Source: Halorarum salinum (GTDB taxonomy: Archaea; Halobacteriota; Halobacteria; Halobacteriales; Haloferacaceae). Taken from it: a DNA stretch of 64,000 nucleotides. The translations under genes and the position numbers were made by a program. A model generated the notes under the pieces. That model ran no database searches, was not told the origin of the DNA, and saw only the letters and a program-made list of their open reading frames with translations. Below are positions 53,407 to 62,656 of the stretch, piece by piece (the first letter of the stretch is position 1; every line of letters begins with the position of its first letter). The stretch spans positions 1,612,001 to 1,676,000 of the forward strand of contig NZ_CP058579.1 in NCBI RefSeq assembly GCF_013402875.1, given 5' to 3'.

Positions 53407-54465
53407 ATGAGTGACGCCGCCGACGCCGTCGAACACAGGAAGTTGATCGTCGCCGGAACGGGCTCCGCGGGGCTCACCGCGGCCATCTACGCCGCGCGGT
53501 CGAACGACGAGCCGCTCGTCTTCGAGGGCGACGAGCCGGGCGGACAGCTCACGCTCACCTCCGAGGTGGAGAACTTCCCGGGCTTCCCGGAGGGGATCAA
53601 CGGCGCGGAGTTCATCAACCGGACCAAGGAGCAGGCGAAGCGCTTCGGCGCCGAGGTGAAGAACGGCGTCGTGGCGTCGGTCGACGACTCCTCGCGCCCG
53701 TTCCGCGTCGAGTTGACGAACGGGGACGTCTACACCGCCGACGCGGTCATCGCCGCGTCGGGCGCCAGCGCCCGGACGCTCGGGATTCCGGGCGAGGACG
53801 AACTGATGGGCTACGGGCTCTCGACGTGTGCGACCTGCGACGGGGCGTTCTTCCGCGGCGAGGACATGCTCGTCGTCGGCGGCGGCGACGCGGCCTGCGA
53901 GGAGGCCGTCTTCCTCACGAAGTTCGCGGACACGGTGTACCTCGCGCACCGGCGCGACGAGTTCCGCGCGGAGGACTACTGGGTCGACCGCCTGATGGAG
54001 CACGTCGAGGAGGGCGACATCGAACTCATGCTCAACACCGAGGTCACGGATCTGCACGGGACGCGCGAGGACGGCGTCGAGTCGGTCACGCTCGTCCGGC
54101 ATCCGGAGGGCTACCCGACGGACCGCCTCGACGACCCCGAGACGGAGGAGTGGGAGTTCGAGGTCGGCGCGGCGTTCTACGCAATCGGGCACACGCCCAA
54201 CACCGACTACCTCCGGGACACGGGCGTCGAACTCGACGCGGAGGGGTACATCAAGACCCTCGGCGGCGCGGGCGGCGGCCAGACCCGGACGGACGTGGAG
54301 GGGATCTTCGGCGCCGGCGACGTGGTCGACTTCCACTACCAGCAGGCGGTCACCGCCGCCGGAATGGGCTGTGAGGCGGCGATCGACGCCGACGACTACC
54401 TCGACGAACTGGAGCGGACGGAGGCGGCGGGCGGCGAACCCGTAACCGCCGAAAGCGACGACTGA
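53407..54465 (+). CDS. Thioredoxin-disulfide reductase-like FAD/NAD(P) oxidoreductase
   Basis: The 352-aa flavoprotein has the N-terminal FAD motif IVAGTGSAGLTAAIYAAR, FPEGINGAEF, and the redox active site STCATCDGAFF (CATC). A second dinucleotide motif VVGGGDAACEEAVFLTKF follows, then the C-terminal FAD site GIFGAGDVVDFHYQQAVTAAGMG. It reduces thioredoxin or a related thiol protein using NAD(P)H. The first Gly-rich motif reads GTGSAG rather than the common GGGPAG, a mild departure. A Glu/Thr-rich C-terminal tail is present. ATG 53407 gives a normal start. Confidence 0.92.
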   Translation: MSDAADAVEHRKLIVAGTGSAGLTAAIYAARSNDEPLVFEGDEPGGQLTLTSEVENFPGFPEGINGAEFINRTKEQAKRFGAEVKNGVVASVDDSSRPFRVELTNGDVYTADAVIAASGASARTLGIPGEDELMGYGLSTCATCDGAFFRGEDMLVVGGGDAACEEAVFLTKFADTVYLAHRRDEFRAEDYWVDRLMEHVEEGDIELMLNTEVTDLHGTREDGVESVTLVRHPEGYPTDRLDDPETEEWEFEVGAAFYAIGHTPNTDYLRDTGVELDAEGYIKTLGGAGGGQTRTDVEGIFGAGDVVDFHYQQAVTAAGMGCEAAIDADDYLDELERTEAAGGEPVTAESDD

Positions 54466-54577
54466 CCGGCCGGCCGCTGATCGTTTTTCACCCGTCCACC
54501 GGCCGCGACGATGGCCGGCCCTCCGCCGTGCGTTCCCACCGGTCTTCCGATCGCGGTGGCCGGCACGACCGGCTACG

Positions 54578-54612
54578 GGTGGGACTGGAAGGGGCCGCGG
54601 GGGCTTCCGGGG
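54578..54612 (-). repeat. Hairpin-bounded intergenic repeat, minimal copy C
   Basis: On the minus strand this is the left arm CCGGAAGCCCCCGCGG joined directly to the right arm GCGGCCCCTTCCAGTCCCACCC, sharing the GCGG. The middle and the outer stem extension seen in copies A and B are missing, so it looks like an arm-only or empty form. Confidence 0.7.
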
Positions 54613-54703
54613 TGTTCCGGTCGGTCGGGAGGCCCCGGCGGAATCGACCGAAGCATCGCAGAATACCCACGGACCTTTAGGCCCGGCACGCCAGATACGA
54701 GCC

Positions 54704-54988
54704 ATGGTTGACACGGAAACCTACACAGTCGAAGGACCCGACGGCGACTCCGACGCCGTCGAACTGCCCGCCGGCCTCGTCGACATGCTGGCCGAGCAGG
54801 GCGAGGAGCCGAGCCACGTCGTCACCGACGTGATCCTCCAGGCGTTCGCCCAGCAGGCCCACGCCATCGCTCACCACTCCCAGGGGGAGACGCCCGACGA
54901 CGTCGAGGAGATCAACGAGAAGGCCGAGGAGCTGTTCGAGGAGCGCTTCGGGCAGAGCCTGCAGGACGCGATGGGTCACTCGCACTGA
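54704..54988 (+). CDS. Small acidic haloarchaeal protein (94 aa)
   Basis: The 94-aa protein has the segment LPAGLVDMLAEQGEEPSHVVTDVILQAFAQQAH followed by a Glu-rich helix DDVEEINEKAEELFEERFGQ and a His-ending tail. It resembles conserved short haloarchaeal proteins, but I recognise no function. TATA-like sequence CCTTTAGG lies about 28 nt upstream of ATG 54704, consistent with a leaderless start. Confidence 0.75.
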   Translation: MVDTETYTVEGPDGDSDAVELPAGLVDMLAEQGEEPSHVVTDVILQAFAQQAHAIAHHSQGETPDDVEEINEKAEELFEERFGQSLQDAMGHSH

Positions 54989-55012
54989 ACTGTTCGCACG
55001 GAGCCTCTACTG

Positions 55013-55255
55013 ACCGGGGGCCTCCTCGCTCGGGCCTCCGGCCCTCGCTCGTCGACCCCCGGCAAAACCCGTTCGTGCTGTGGGACCCCTCCGGAATCCC
55101 ACCGCTGACGGGAAATCGAAGATTTCCCGCAACGCTGGCGGGAACCGACGGTTTCCGGCCGCGAGACGAACTTTGCTCGCCAGTGCCGAAACTCCGCGAG
55201 GTCGGTCGCTTCGCTCCCTCCCTCGCGGTACTACCCCCGATTCTACGGCACTGCA
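55013..55255. other. Structured non-coding interval between convergent genes
   Basis: It contains CGGGGG...CCCCCG flanking GGGCCTCCGGCCC-type sequence, the perfect hairpin GGGAAATC-gaa-GATTTCCC (about 55110-55128), GGAACCG-ac-GGTTTCC and CTCGCTTCGCTCCCTC-like repeats. No gene is present. It may serve as a two-sided terminator or be a degenerate member of the same repeat class. Confidence 0.55.
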
Positions 55256-56053
55256 CTAAATCCACAGCAGCGGGACCGTCCCGAGCACGCCCGCGGCGAC
55301 GCCGGCCGCCAGTTCGCGCTTCCCGCCGCCGGGGAGGTCCGCGCCCGTCTCCAGCGCCTCCGGGACGAACTCCGTGAGCACGAGATACACCATCGCGCCG
55401 GCCGCGAAGCCGAACCCGACGGGGAGGAACGCCCGCGCGTACCTGACGAAGCCGAACGCGACGACCGCGCCGATCGGCTGCGGGAGGCTGGAGAACACCG
55501 CCCACCACACCATCCGCGGCGGCGAGACGCCCATGGCGCGCAGGGGGATGGACACCGCCACCCCCTCCGGGACGTTGTGGACGGAGATGGCGACGGTCAT
55601 GAACACCGCGAGCAGCGGGACGGAGAGCCCGAGCAGCGGGATCCCGCCGTCGAGGCCGAGTTCGGCGAAGGAGACGTCGACCGCGACGCCCTCGGGGAAC
55701 GAGTGGACCGTGAGGACGCCGAGGACGAGCACCAGCTTCCGGAAGTCGGCCTCCTCGTACTCCCTCGGGTCGACGTCGGCGTCCATCACCACCTCGTGGG
55801 CGACCGCGACCAGCACGGCCCCGGCGAGCGCGCCGGCCCCGACGCGGAGCGCCGTCCCCTCGGCCAGCCCCTCGAAGATGAGTCCGAACACCGAGGCCGC
55901 GACCATGATTCCCGAGGCGAGTCCCCACAGCGCGACGTTCCACCCGTCGGAGAGGTCGTCGACGACGAAGAACGGCAGGGCGCCGAGCCCCGTCGCGAGC
56001 GCCGTCAGCGACCCGGCGATGGCGACGACGACGAGGGCGTCCGGCGCGACCAT
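55256..56053 (-). CDS. ZIP family divalent metal transporter
   Basis: The 265-aa membrane protein has eight helices and both metal-site motifs of the ZIP family: LTVHSFPEGVAVDVSF and ISVHNVPEGVAVSIPL (HxxPEG twice). Conserved Glu occurs in LTEFVPEALETG. It moves Zn, Fe or related cations toward the cytoplasm. GTTTATCGG about 30 nt upstream of ATG 56053 supports leaderless transcription from this start rather than the longer frame. Substrate preference cannot be read. Confidence 0.92.
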   Translation of the reverse strand: MVAPDALVVVAIAGSLTALATGLGALPFFVVDDLSDGWNVALWGLASGIMVAASVFGLIFEGLAEGTALRVGAGALAGAVLVAVAHEVVMDADVDPREYEEADFRKLVLVLGVLTVHSFPEGVAVDVSFAELGLDGGIPLLGLSVPLLAVFMTVAISVHNVPEGVAVSIPLRAMGVSPPRMVWWAVFSSLPQPIGAVVAFGFVRYARAFLPVGFGFAAGAMVYLVLTEFVPEALETGADLPGGGKRELAAGVAAGVLGTVPLLWI

Positions 56054-56146
56054 ACTCCGCGTAAGCGGCCGCCCCCGATAAACAACTCGACGTTCTGACA
56101 ATTTTAGGCCGCCCCGAACCCTCCGGCGGTCGCGGGCGACGACCGT

Positions 56147-57313
56147 TCAGCAGCGCCAGCCGCGGTCGGTCCGGTTCAGCCGCTCGTGGCCGTCGTCGGT
56201 GACGACGACGAGGTCCTCGATGCGGACCCCGAACTCGCCGGGGAGGTAGACGCCCGGTTCGACGCTGAAGACCATCCCCGCCTCCAGTTCGCGGTCGCTC
56301 CCGGCGACGACGTACGGCTCCTCGTGGACGTCCAGCCCGACGCCGTGGCCCGTCCGGTGGATGAACTCCTCGCCGTAGCCCGCCTCCTCGATAACCGTGC
56401 GGGCGGCCGCGTCGACCTCGCCCGCGGTGACGCCCGGTTCGACGGCCTCGACGGCCGCCCGCTGCGCCTCGCGCACCACGTCGTGGACCGCCCGGAACTC
56501 CCCGCCCGGCCCGTTTTCGTCCGCGCCGAACGCCAGCGTCCGGGTCTGATCGGAGGGGTAGCCGTCGACGCGCGTTCCGAAGTCGAGCACGACCGGGTCG
56601 CCCGCCCGGATCGCCCGGTCGCCGTGCGCGTGGTGGGGCATCGCGCCGTTCGGCCCGGAGCCGACGATGGTCTCGAAGGAGACGCCCGTCCCGCCGGTGG
56701 CCGCCAGCCTGTCGGCGACGTACGCCGCCAGTTCCGACTCGGTGTCGCCCACCACGTCGGCGTCCCGCTCCCGCAGGTCCTCGACGACGGCGTCGGCCGC
56801 CTCTCCCGCCCGCCGCATCGCGTCGAGTTCCGCCTCGTCCTTGCGGACGCGGAGGTCCGCGAGCACCTCGGAGGCCAGCCCGAACGCGGCGCCCGGGAGC
56901 GCCGCGCGCAGGTCGAGGGAGAACCGGGCGTGCATCGTGTCGTCGACGAGGACGCGCCCGCCGTCGACCCCCAGATCCTCGAGGACCGACGCCAGGGCCG
57001 CCCGCGGGTCCGCGTCGTCCGCCCACGTCCGCACGTCCGGCACCCACGACTCCTCGCGCACCTGCTCGCCGTACAGTTCGGGGACGAGAAAGACCGGATC
57101 GGGGTCGCCGTCGGATTCGTCCGACCCGCCCGTCCCTCCCGCCGCGTCCCGCCCCGCGGCCGGGACGAACAGCAGCAGATGCCGCTCGCCTGGGTGCTCG
57201 TCGAACCCGGAGAGGTACCGGAGGTTCGTGCTCGGGAAGAGGACCAGGCAGTCGTCGCCGCGTTCGCGGAGGCGGGCCTGCGCCTCGCGCGTCCGGCGCT
57301 CGTGGGGGCTCAT
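56147..57313 (-). CDS. M24 family metallopeptidase (Xaa-Pro aminopeptidase-like)
   Basis: The 388-aa protein has an N-terminal creatinase-like domain and a C-terminal pita-bread domain with metal ligands: Asp in VLDFGTRVDGYPSDQTRTL, His in FIHRTGHGVGLDVHE, Glu in VFSVEPGVYLPG and Glu in VRIEDLVVV. The substrate-site His is in GAMPHHAHGD. It probably removes N-terminal residues before proline. ATG 57313 (MSPHERR) is preferred to the longer frame. It is followed by the ZIP gene 93 bp away. Confidence 0.92.
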   Translation of the reverse strand: MSPHERRTREAQARLRERGDDCLVLFPSTNLRYLSGFDEHPGERHLLLFVPAAGRDAAGGTGGSDESDGDPDPVFLVPELYGEQVREESWVPDVRTWADDADPRAALASVLEDLGVDGGRVLVDDTMHARFSLDLRAALPGAAFGLASEVLADLRVRKDEAELDAMRRAGEAADAVVEDLRERDADVVGDTESELAAYVADRLAATGGTGVSFETIVGSGPNGAMPHHAHGDRAIRAGDPVVLDFGTRVDGYPSDQTRTLAFGADENGPGGEFRAVHDVVREAQRAAVEAVEPGVTAGEVDAAARTVIEEAGYGEEFIHRTGHGVGLDVHEEPYVVAGSDRELEAGMVFSVEPGVYLPGEFGVRIEDLVVVTDDGHERLNRTDRGWRC

Positions 57314-57391
57314 GGGCGGTCGTTCCGCCCCGGCGGGCAAGAACGTGCGGGGTCCGGTCCGCCGCCGACCGCGGTCGCCCGCCGGTCCCGG

Positions 57392-58330
57392 TCACTCCCC
57401 GGCGAGCAACCCCTCGACGGCCTCCCGGTCGGGGAGCGCGGTCATCGCCCCCTCGGCCGTCGTCGACGCCGCGGCCACGGCGTTCGCGTACGCGAGGGCG
57501 TCCGCGAACGGGCGGCCCTCCGAGAGCGCCGTGACCGCGCCCGCCGTGAAGGCGTCGCCCGCGCCGGTGGTGTCGACCGCATCGACCGGGAAACCGCCGT
57601 GGTCCGCCTCCGCGCCGCCCCAGGGCGCGTCGTCCGTCGCGAAGCCGTACGCGCCCGCGGCGCCGCGCGTCAGGACGGCGGTGTGGGCGCCCGCCGCCAC
57701 GAGCGACCGCGCGAGTTCCGGCGGGTCGCCGGCGAAGCCGGCCGGCCGGACGTCCTCCCCGGAGGCGACGACGACGTCGACGAGGGGCAACACCCGCTCC
57801 AGGGTTGCCCCGTAGTCGAACCCGCGCCCGAGTCCGGGTCGGGCGTTCGGGTCGAACGAGACGGACGTCCCGTCGGGAACCCGCTCGAGGAGGTCGATCG
57901 TCGCCGAGCGGGCCGGTTCGAACGCCAGCAGGACGCCGCCGATATGGACCCAGTCGACCCCGGCGAGCGTCGCGTCGTCCACGCTTCCCGGCCGGAGGCC
58001 GACGCTCGCGGTGCCGTCGAGGTAGAGGGAGAACGAGCGGTCACCCCCGGCGTCGCGTCCGACGACGGCGAGGCCCGTCGGCGCGTCGGGGTCCCGTTCG
58101 ACCAGGTCAGCCGGCACCCCCTCGTCCGCGAGCGTCGCGGCGAGGAAGTCGCCGAAGCCGTCCTCCCCGAGGCGCGTCCGGAACAGCGGTGCGTCCCCCA
58201 GCCGAGAGAGGCCGACGGCGACGTTCGCGGGCGCGCCGCCGGCTCTGCGCGCGTACGCGTCGGCGCTTCCGGCGTCCCCCGTCTCGGCGGGGTGGAGGTC
58301 CACGATCGCCTCGCCCACGACGAGCCTCAC
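57392..58330 (-). CDS. PfkB-family carbohydrate kinase (fructokinase/ribokinase-like)
   Basis: The 312-aa kinase has the N-terminal sugar-site motif GGAPANVAVGLSRLG and the C-terminal PfkB signature VDTTGAGDAFTAGAVTAL with catalytic Asp. The middle part has SFDPNARPGLGRGFD. The start is GTG 58330 (VRLVVGEAIVDLHP); the longer frame is Pro/Arg-rich. It phosphorylates a sugar, probably fructose or a related sugar judged by the motif, but the exact substrate is open. Confidence 0.9.
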   Translation of the reverse strand: MRLVVGEAIVDLHPAETGDAGSADAYARRAGGAPANVAVGLSRLGDAPLFRTRLGEDGFGDFLAATLADEGVPADLVERDPDAPTGLAVVGRDAGGDRSFSLYLDGTASVGLRPGSVDDATLAGVDWVHIGGVLLAFEPARSATIDLLERVPDGTSVSFDPNARPGLGRGFDYGATLERVLPLVDVVVASGEDVRPAGFAGDPPELARSLVAAGAHTAVLTRGAAGAYGFATDDAPWGGAEADHGGFPVDAVDTTGAGDAFTAGAVTALSEGRPFADALAYANAVAAASTTAEGAMTALPDREAVEGLLAGE

Positions 58331-58502
58331 CGGGCCACCCCCGCGCGGCCCGTCTCCCTCCGGCGGGGACGCCGACCGGGTCGCGTCCGTCGCCGGGACC
58401 GCCGGATCCGCCGCGCGCCTCGACCGTTCATACCTCCCCTGAATCGGCCCCGTACTTCGACCCACCGGACGGCTCTTGTCGGCGGCGGCCGTACGGACGA
58501 CG

Positions 58503-58928
58503 ATGACCGGTACCGACCCCGAACGGTCCGACGGCTCCCCGTCGTCGCCGTCGCCGTCGTCGCGTCCGCCGTCCCCGCCGCCGGCCCTCGCCGACCACGT
58601 CCCGGCGGTCGCGGCCGAGTCGGACGTCGACGAGGCGTCGCTCCGCGCGCTCGCGGGACGGCTTCAGGACTCCGTCGCCGACTACCCGGGCGTGTCGGAC
58701 CTCGTGTTCGAGTACCGGCGGGCGTTCTCCCACGACCCCCTCGTCGCCCGGGCGGACGACGTCCACTTCCTGCTCGTCCCGCCGCGCGTCTGGCCGGAGT
58801 TCGGCGCCGCCCTCGACGCGAGCGACGCGGAACTCGCCGCGCTCGTGGCGGTCCACGGACGCGCGTTCGACGCGGGAACCGACGTCCGCGAGCGGGGCGA
58901 CTGGAAGCCGCTCGTGCTCGTCGGTTAG
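58503..58928 (+). CDS. Uncharacterised cytoplasmic haloarchaeal protein (141 aa)
   Basis: After a Pro/Ser-rich N-terminus (residues 1-35, probably disordered) the protein forms a compact helical domain: LADHVPAVAAESDVDEASLRAL, DLVFEYRRAFSHDPL and VHFLLVPPRVWPEFGAAL. No family recognised. ATG 58503 is used. Its stop overlaps the convergent histidine kinase gene by four bases. Confidence 0.7.
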   Translation: MTGTDPERSDGSPSSPSPSSRPPSPPPALADHVPAVAAESDVDEASLRALAGRLQDSVADYPGVSDLVFEYRRAFSHDPLVARADDVHFLLVPPRVWPEFGAALDASDAELAALVAVHGRAFDAGTDVRERGDWKPLVLVG

Positions 58929-61060
58929 TCGGTCCCCGCCGCGCCGGTTCCCCCCGGCCGTTCGACGTCCCGGCGTCCGCCGACCCCGGCCCACTCCGCC
59001 GGCGAAGTCGCCGGCGCGTCCTCGGCCTCGGCGGGGTCGGCCGCGCGGAGTCGGAGGACGACCGCCCCGCCGGCGTCGGTCGACGGGAACGCCAGTTCGC
59101 CGTCGACGCCGTCCAGCGCCCAGCGGACGAGCCAGAGGCCGAGCCCGCTCGCGTGTTCGAGCTGCGTCTCCCTCCCGGCCTCGACGGCGGACCGTTCGGC
59201 CGGGGGGATGCCGGGTCCGTCGTCCCGGACGCGGAGTTCGAGCGTGCCACACTCCGTCGTGGCGGAGATAGCGACCGTCGGCGAGGCGCCGTCGTTGTGG
59301 ACGATGCCGTTCTCGACGACGTTCCACAGCGCCGTCGCGAGCAGGCCGTCGGCGTAGGCCGCGACCCGCTCCTCGCAGTCGGTCGTCACCGTCGCCCGGG
59401 GGTAGCGCTCGCCCGCCAGGTCCGCCACCGCCTCGACGACCTCGCTGACGTACACCGGCCGGCCGCCGTGGTCCGCGTCGCGGAGCGTCCGGTCCACGCC
59501 GCGCACGCGCTCGCCGAGTTCGGCGAGTCGTTCGGCCGCGCGACGGATGGTGGTCCCCTTGCGTGCGACCGCCTCCCGGTCGGCGTCGGCGAGCGCGCGG
59601 GCGTACCCGAGAACGACGTTCAGTTCGTTCCGGAGGTCGTGTCTGAGCACGCGGGTGAGCACCTTCAGTCGCTGGTCGTAGCGGTCCCTGGTGGTCGTGT
59701 CCCGGAGCGAGACGAGGAAGCCGCCGACGCGCGGGTCCTCGAAGCCGTTCACGCCCACGCCCTCGAGGGTCCGCCACCCGCCGTCGGCGTGGCGACCGCG
59801 GAACGTCACGCGGACGCTCTCGCCCGGCGTGTCGAGCGCCTCGGCGAACGGCGCGGCGACGTCGCGCCGATCGTCCGGGTGGATGTGGTCGGTGATGGGC
59901 GTCCCCTCCATCCGCTCCGGATCGCGGCCGAGCACGCGCTCGACCGCCGGGCTGACGTACTCCAGCATCCCGTCCGCGTCGGCCACGACGACGACGTCGC
60001 GGCTGTGTTCGACGTAGGCCCGGTAGCAACGCTCGACGCGCCGGCGCTCGGTCACGTCCCGGAAGGACACGACGGTGCCGGCACCCGCGGTCGGGAGCGG
60101 CGTCCACCGCGGTTCGAGGAACCGCTCCTCGCCGTCCGCCGTCAGCCGGACGGTTGCGCGTTCGTCGTCCTCGGCCGGCCGCTCGACCGGGACTCCCTCG
60201 GGCAGCACCGCCCCCGCGCGTCGGCCCAGATCCCCGTCGGTCACCCCGAACAGTCGGCAGGCTGCCGGGTTCGCGTCCGTGATCGCCCCCCGGTCGTCGA
60301 GGACGACCACCGCGTCCCGGAGGCCGTCGAACACCGCGTCCCGGGCGACCGACCGGCGGCCGAACAGCCCGTACCTGCGGGTGGCGACGTACACGTAGAG
60401 CGCCGAGACGCCGAGCGAGATCGGCGTGTAGTCGACCGCGAACGGCCCCGGCACGTCGAGCAGCCAGAGGCCCCACGTCACGCCGGGGACGAGCGCGGCG
60501 GCGACGAGGAGCGCGGCGCGCCCGTGGGCGTCCCGGCCGCCGTCCAGCGCTTCGCGGCCGAGCGACGCCGCGCCCGCGACCACGACTGCAGCGGTGTAGG
60601 CCGCGTGGAGACGGAGGCCGACGCCCGGCGCCGGCACCGAGAGCAACGCCCCGTCGACGCTCACGACCGTCGTCCCCGCCACGTACCAGTCGCCCGCCGA
60701 GAGCGCCCCCACCGCCGCGACGGTCGGCTCGACGGCGAGCAGGGCGGCGGTCCGGCGGCCGAGCCGTCCCCCGGGGCGGCTCCGATGGTACGCCAGCGCG
60801 AACCAGCAGGTGACGAGCGGGGCGCCGACGGCGAGGCCGATGGTCGTCCACGTCTCCTGGGCCGCGAGCGTCGTCGCGCTCAGCGCGGAGCCGTGCGCGA
60901 ACGCCCACAGCCCGGCCGCGACCAGCGTCCCGGTCGCGAGCGTCCGGACGTGGCCGGGGCTCCCCCGGGTCGCCCGGTGGACCGCCGGGACGACGGCGAC
61001 ACAGAGCGCCGCGGAGAGGAACGACGCGCCCGCGAGGACCGCTATCGTGTCGACGGCCAT
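58925..61060 (-). CDS. Membrane histidine kinase: 7TM N-terminus, PAS domains, HisKA-type and HATPase
   Basis: The 711-aa sensor kinase begins with seven membrane helices (residues 1-225), resembling the HisKA_7TM input domain. Two PAS regions follow (VVLDDRGAITDANPAACRLFG and VVVADADGMLEYVSPAVERVLG), with a PAC-like motif. The phosphoacceptor region VLRHDLRNELNVVLGYARAL (H-box) lies near residue 480. The HATPase domain has the N-box WNVVENGIVHND, the G1 box RDDGPGIPPAE and GLGLWLVRWALDG. The stimulus is unknown, and no response regulator is adjacent. Confidence 0.93.
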   Translation of the reverse strand: MAVDTIAVLAGASFLSAALCVAVVPAVHRATRGSPGHVRTLATGTLVAAGLWAFAHGSALSATTLAAQETWTTIGLAVGAPLVTCWFALAYHRSRPGGRLGRRTAALLAVEPTVAAVGALSAGDWYVAGTTVVSVDGALLSVPAPGVGLRLHAAYTAAVVVAGAASLGREALDGGRDAHGRAALLVAAALVPGVTWGLWLLDVPGPFAVDYTPISLGVSALYVYVATRRYGLFGRRSVARDAVFDGLRDAVVVLDDRGAITDANPAACRLFGVTDGDLGRRAGAVLPEGVPVERPAEDDERATVRLTADGEERFLEPRWTPLPTAGAGTVVSFRDVTERRRVERCYRAYVEHSRDVVVVADADGMLEYVSPAVERVLGRDPERMEGTPITDHIHPDDRRDVAAPFAEALDTPGESVRVTFRGRHADGGWRTLEGVGVNGFEDPRVGGFLVSLRDTTTRDRYDQRLKVLTRVLRHDLRNELNVVLGYARALADADREAVARKGTTIRRAAERLAELGERVRGVDRTLRDADHGGRPVYVSEVVEAVADLAGERYPRATVTTDCEERVAAYADGLLATALWNVVENGIVHNDGASPTVAISATTECGTLELRVRDDGPGIPPAERSAVEAGRETQLEHASGLGLWLVRWALDGVDGELAFPSTDAGGAVVLRLRAADPAEAEDAPATSPAEWAGVGGRRDVERPGGTGAAGTD

Positions 61061-61209
61061 GCCAGTCTACGCCCACCGGCGGGGTCTCGGGAAAAAAGGG
61101 TGCCCTCCCGGGTATCGGAGCTGATAGCGGAGACCCCGGCGGGGTCGAGAACGGCCCGCCGGCCCGCCTTCGCCCGACTCCGGCCGCTCTGGGGGTTCGC
61201 GCCCGCGGC

Positions 61210-62352
61210 TCAGAGGCCGAGTTCGCGCCCGATGACGACGTGCTGGATCTCGCTCGTACCCTCGCCGATCTCCATCAGCTTCGCGTCGCGGTAGAAGCGC
61301 TGGGGCGCGAAGTCGGTGGTGTAGCCGTAGCCGCCGAGCGTCTGGACGGCGTCCTCGGCGACCTCGCGGGCGGCCTCGCTCGCGTCGAGTTTCGCGAGCG
61401 CGGACTCGCGGGTGATCGACTCGCCCTCGTCGTACAGCGTCGCCGCCCTGTGGGTGAGCAGGCGTGCGCGCTCGGTCTTGCGGTGCATGCCGACGATCTT
61501 GTCGCGGATGGCGTCGAACTTCGCGATCGGCTGGCCGAACTGCTCGCGCTCGCCGGCGTACTCCTTGGCGGCCTCGAAGGCGCCCTGCGCGAGTCCGACC
61601 GACAGCGCGGCGATCGAGACCCGGCCGCCGTCGAGCGTCTTCTTCGTCTGCGTCCACCCCTCGCCCTCCTCGCCGAGCAGGCGGTCCGCGGGGAGGCGCA
61701 CGTCGTCGAACTGGATCTCGCAGGTGGGCGAGCAGTTCAGGCCCATCTTGTCCCACACCGTCGTCACCTCGAAGCCGTCGTCGTTCCGCGGGTCGACGAT
61801 GAACGTCGAGATGCCGTCGTAGCCCGCGTCGGGGTCGGTGACGGCCTTCACGAGTACGGAGCCGGCGACGTTGGCGTTCGTGATGAACTGCTTGGTGCCG
61901 TTCAGCACCCACTCGTCGCCCTCCTTCCGTGCGGTGGTCTCCATGCTCGAGGCGTCGGAGCCGGAGCCGGGTTCGGTGAGCGCCCAGGAGCCGAGGTACT
62001 CGCCCTCCGCGAGCGGGCGGAGCCAGCGCTCCTTCTGCTCGTCGGTGCCGAACAGCTCGATCGGCTTGGAGGCGAGCGAGACGTGTGCGGCGTACGAGAG
62101 GCCGATGCCGCCCGAGACCCGGCCGAGCTCCTCGGTGACCAGGGCGTACATGAGCTGGTCGCCGCCGAGCCCGCCCCACTCCTCGTCGACGGGGACGCCG
62201 AGCATGTCGAGGTCGGCGAGCTGGTCGAACGGCTCCTCGGGGAAGCGGTGCTCGTCCTCGATCTCCTGGGCGAGGGGGGCGATCTCCTCCTCGCAGAACT
62301 CGCGGACCTGGTTCTTCACCATGGCGTGTTCCGCGGGCAGGTCGAAATTCAT
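61210..62352 (-). CDS. Acyl-CoA dehydrogenase
   Basis: The 380-aa flavoenzyme oxidises acyl-CoA at the alpha-beta carbons in fatty-acid or branched-chain acid breakdown. Motifs: SWALTEPGSGSDASSMET (FAD/acyl site, about residue 125), WVLNGTKQFITNA, and the C-terminal IGEGTSEIQHVVIGREL with the catalytic-base Glu. MNFDLPAEH at ATG 62352 is the expected N-terminus. Chain-length specificity cannot be deduced. An acyl-CoA ligase lies far away at 7360. Confidence 0.95.
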   Translation of the reverse strand: MNFDLPAEHAMVKNQVREFCEEEIAPLAQEIEDEHRFPEEPFDQLADLDMLGVPVDEEWGGLGGDQLMYALVTEELGRVSGGIGLSYAAHVSLASKPIELFGTDEQKERWLRPLAEGEYLGSWALTEPGSGSDASSMETTARKEGDEWVLNGTKQFITNANVAGSVLVKAVTDPDAGYDGISTFIVDPRNDDGFEVTTVWDKMGLNCSPTCEIQFDDVRLPADRLLGEEGEGWTQTKKTLDGGRVSIAALSVGLAQGAFEAAKEYAGEREQFGQPIAKFDAIRDKIVGMHRKTERARLLTHRAATLYDEGESITRESALAKLDASEAAREVAEDAVQTLGGYGYTTDFAPQRFYRDAKLMEIGEGTSEIQHVVIGRELGL

Positions 62353-62656
62353 GGGCAACAATTGCGAGCTACGGGTGATAAACTGTGTGGAGTCGGGTTC
62401 GTGGTGGGGCTTTCGGGGGCCACTCCGGGACGACCCAACTGATCCACGTGCTTAGCGCCGCGGGGGCTTTCTGGACCTGCCCCACGGTGTACGAGCCGGG
62501 ATTCACGGCGGTTTTCGTAGCCACGGAGAGGACGTATCGAAGCGAACTCGACGAGGACCGTCCCACACTCGATGCGATGACGAACCCGCGTCACGTCCAC
62601 CGATCGTCACGAATCCCGCGGACGTTTTATTGCCGTCCGGGGCGACTCACGGCACG
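62353..62656. other. Intergenic region between divergent genes
   Basis: This 304-bp stretch has no convincing gene. On the minus strand it carries an isolated copy of the repeat left-arm-like GAAAGCCCCCGCGG (about 62458-62473), without a matching right arm. TTTTATTG about 30 nt before ATG 62657 is a plausible promoter for the kinase gene. Confidence 0.55.

Noticed and set aside
56186-61294. 1702-codon open frame across several genes
   Set aside because: Covers the real M24, PfkB and histidine kinase genes on the opposite strand; Arg/Val/Asp-biased and without motifs.
62458-62473. Minus-strand GAAAGCCCCCGCGG, another left-arm match
   Set aside because: No right arm or stem partner found in the same gap, so not counted as a copy, though it may be a remnant.
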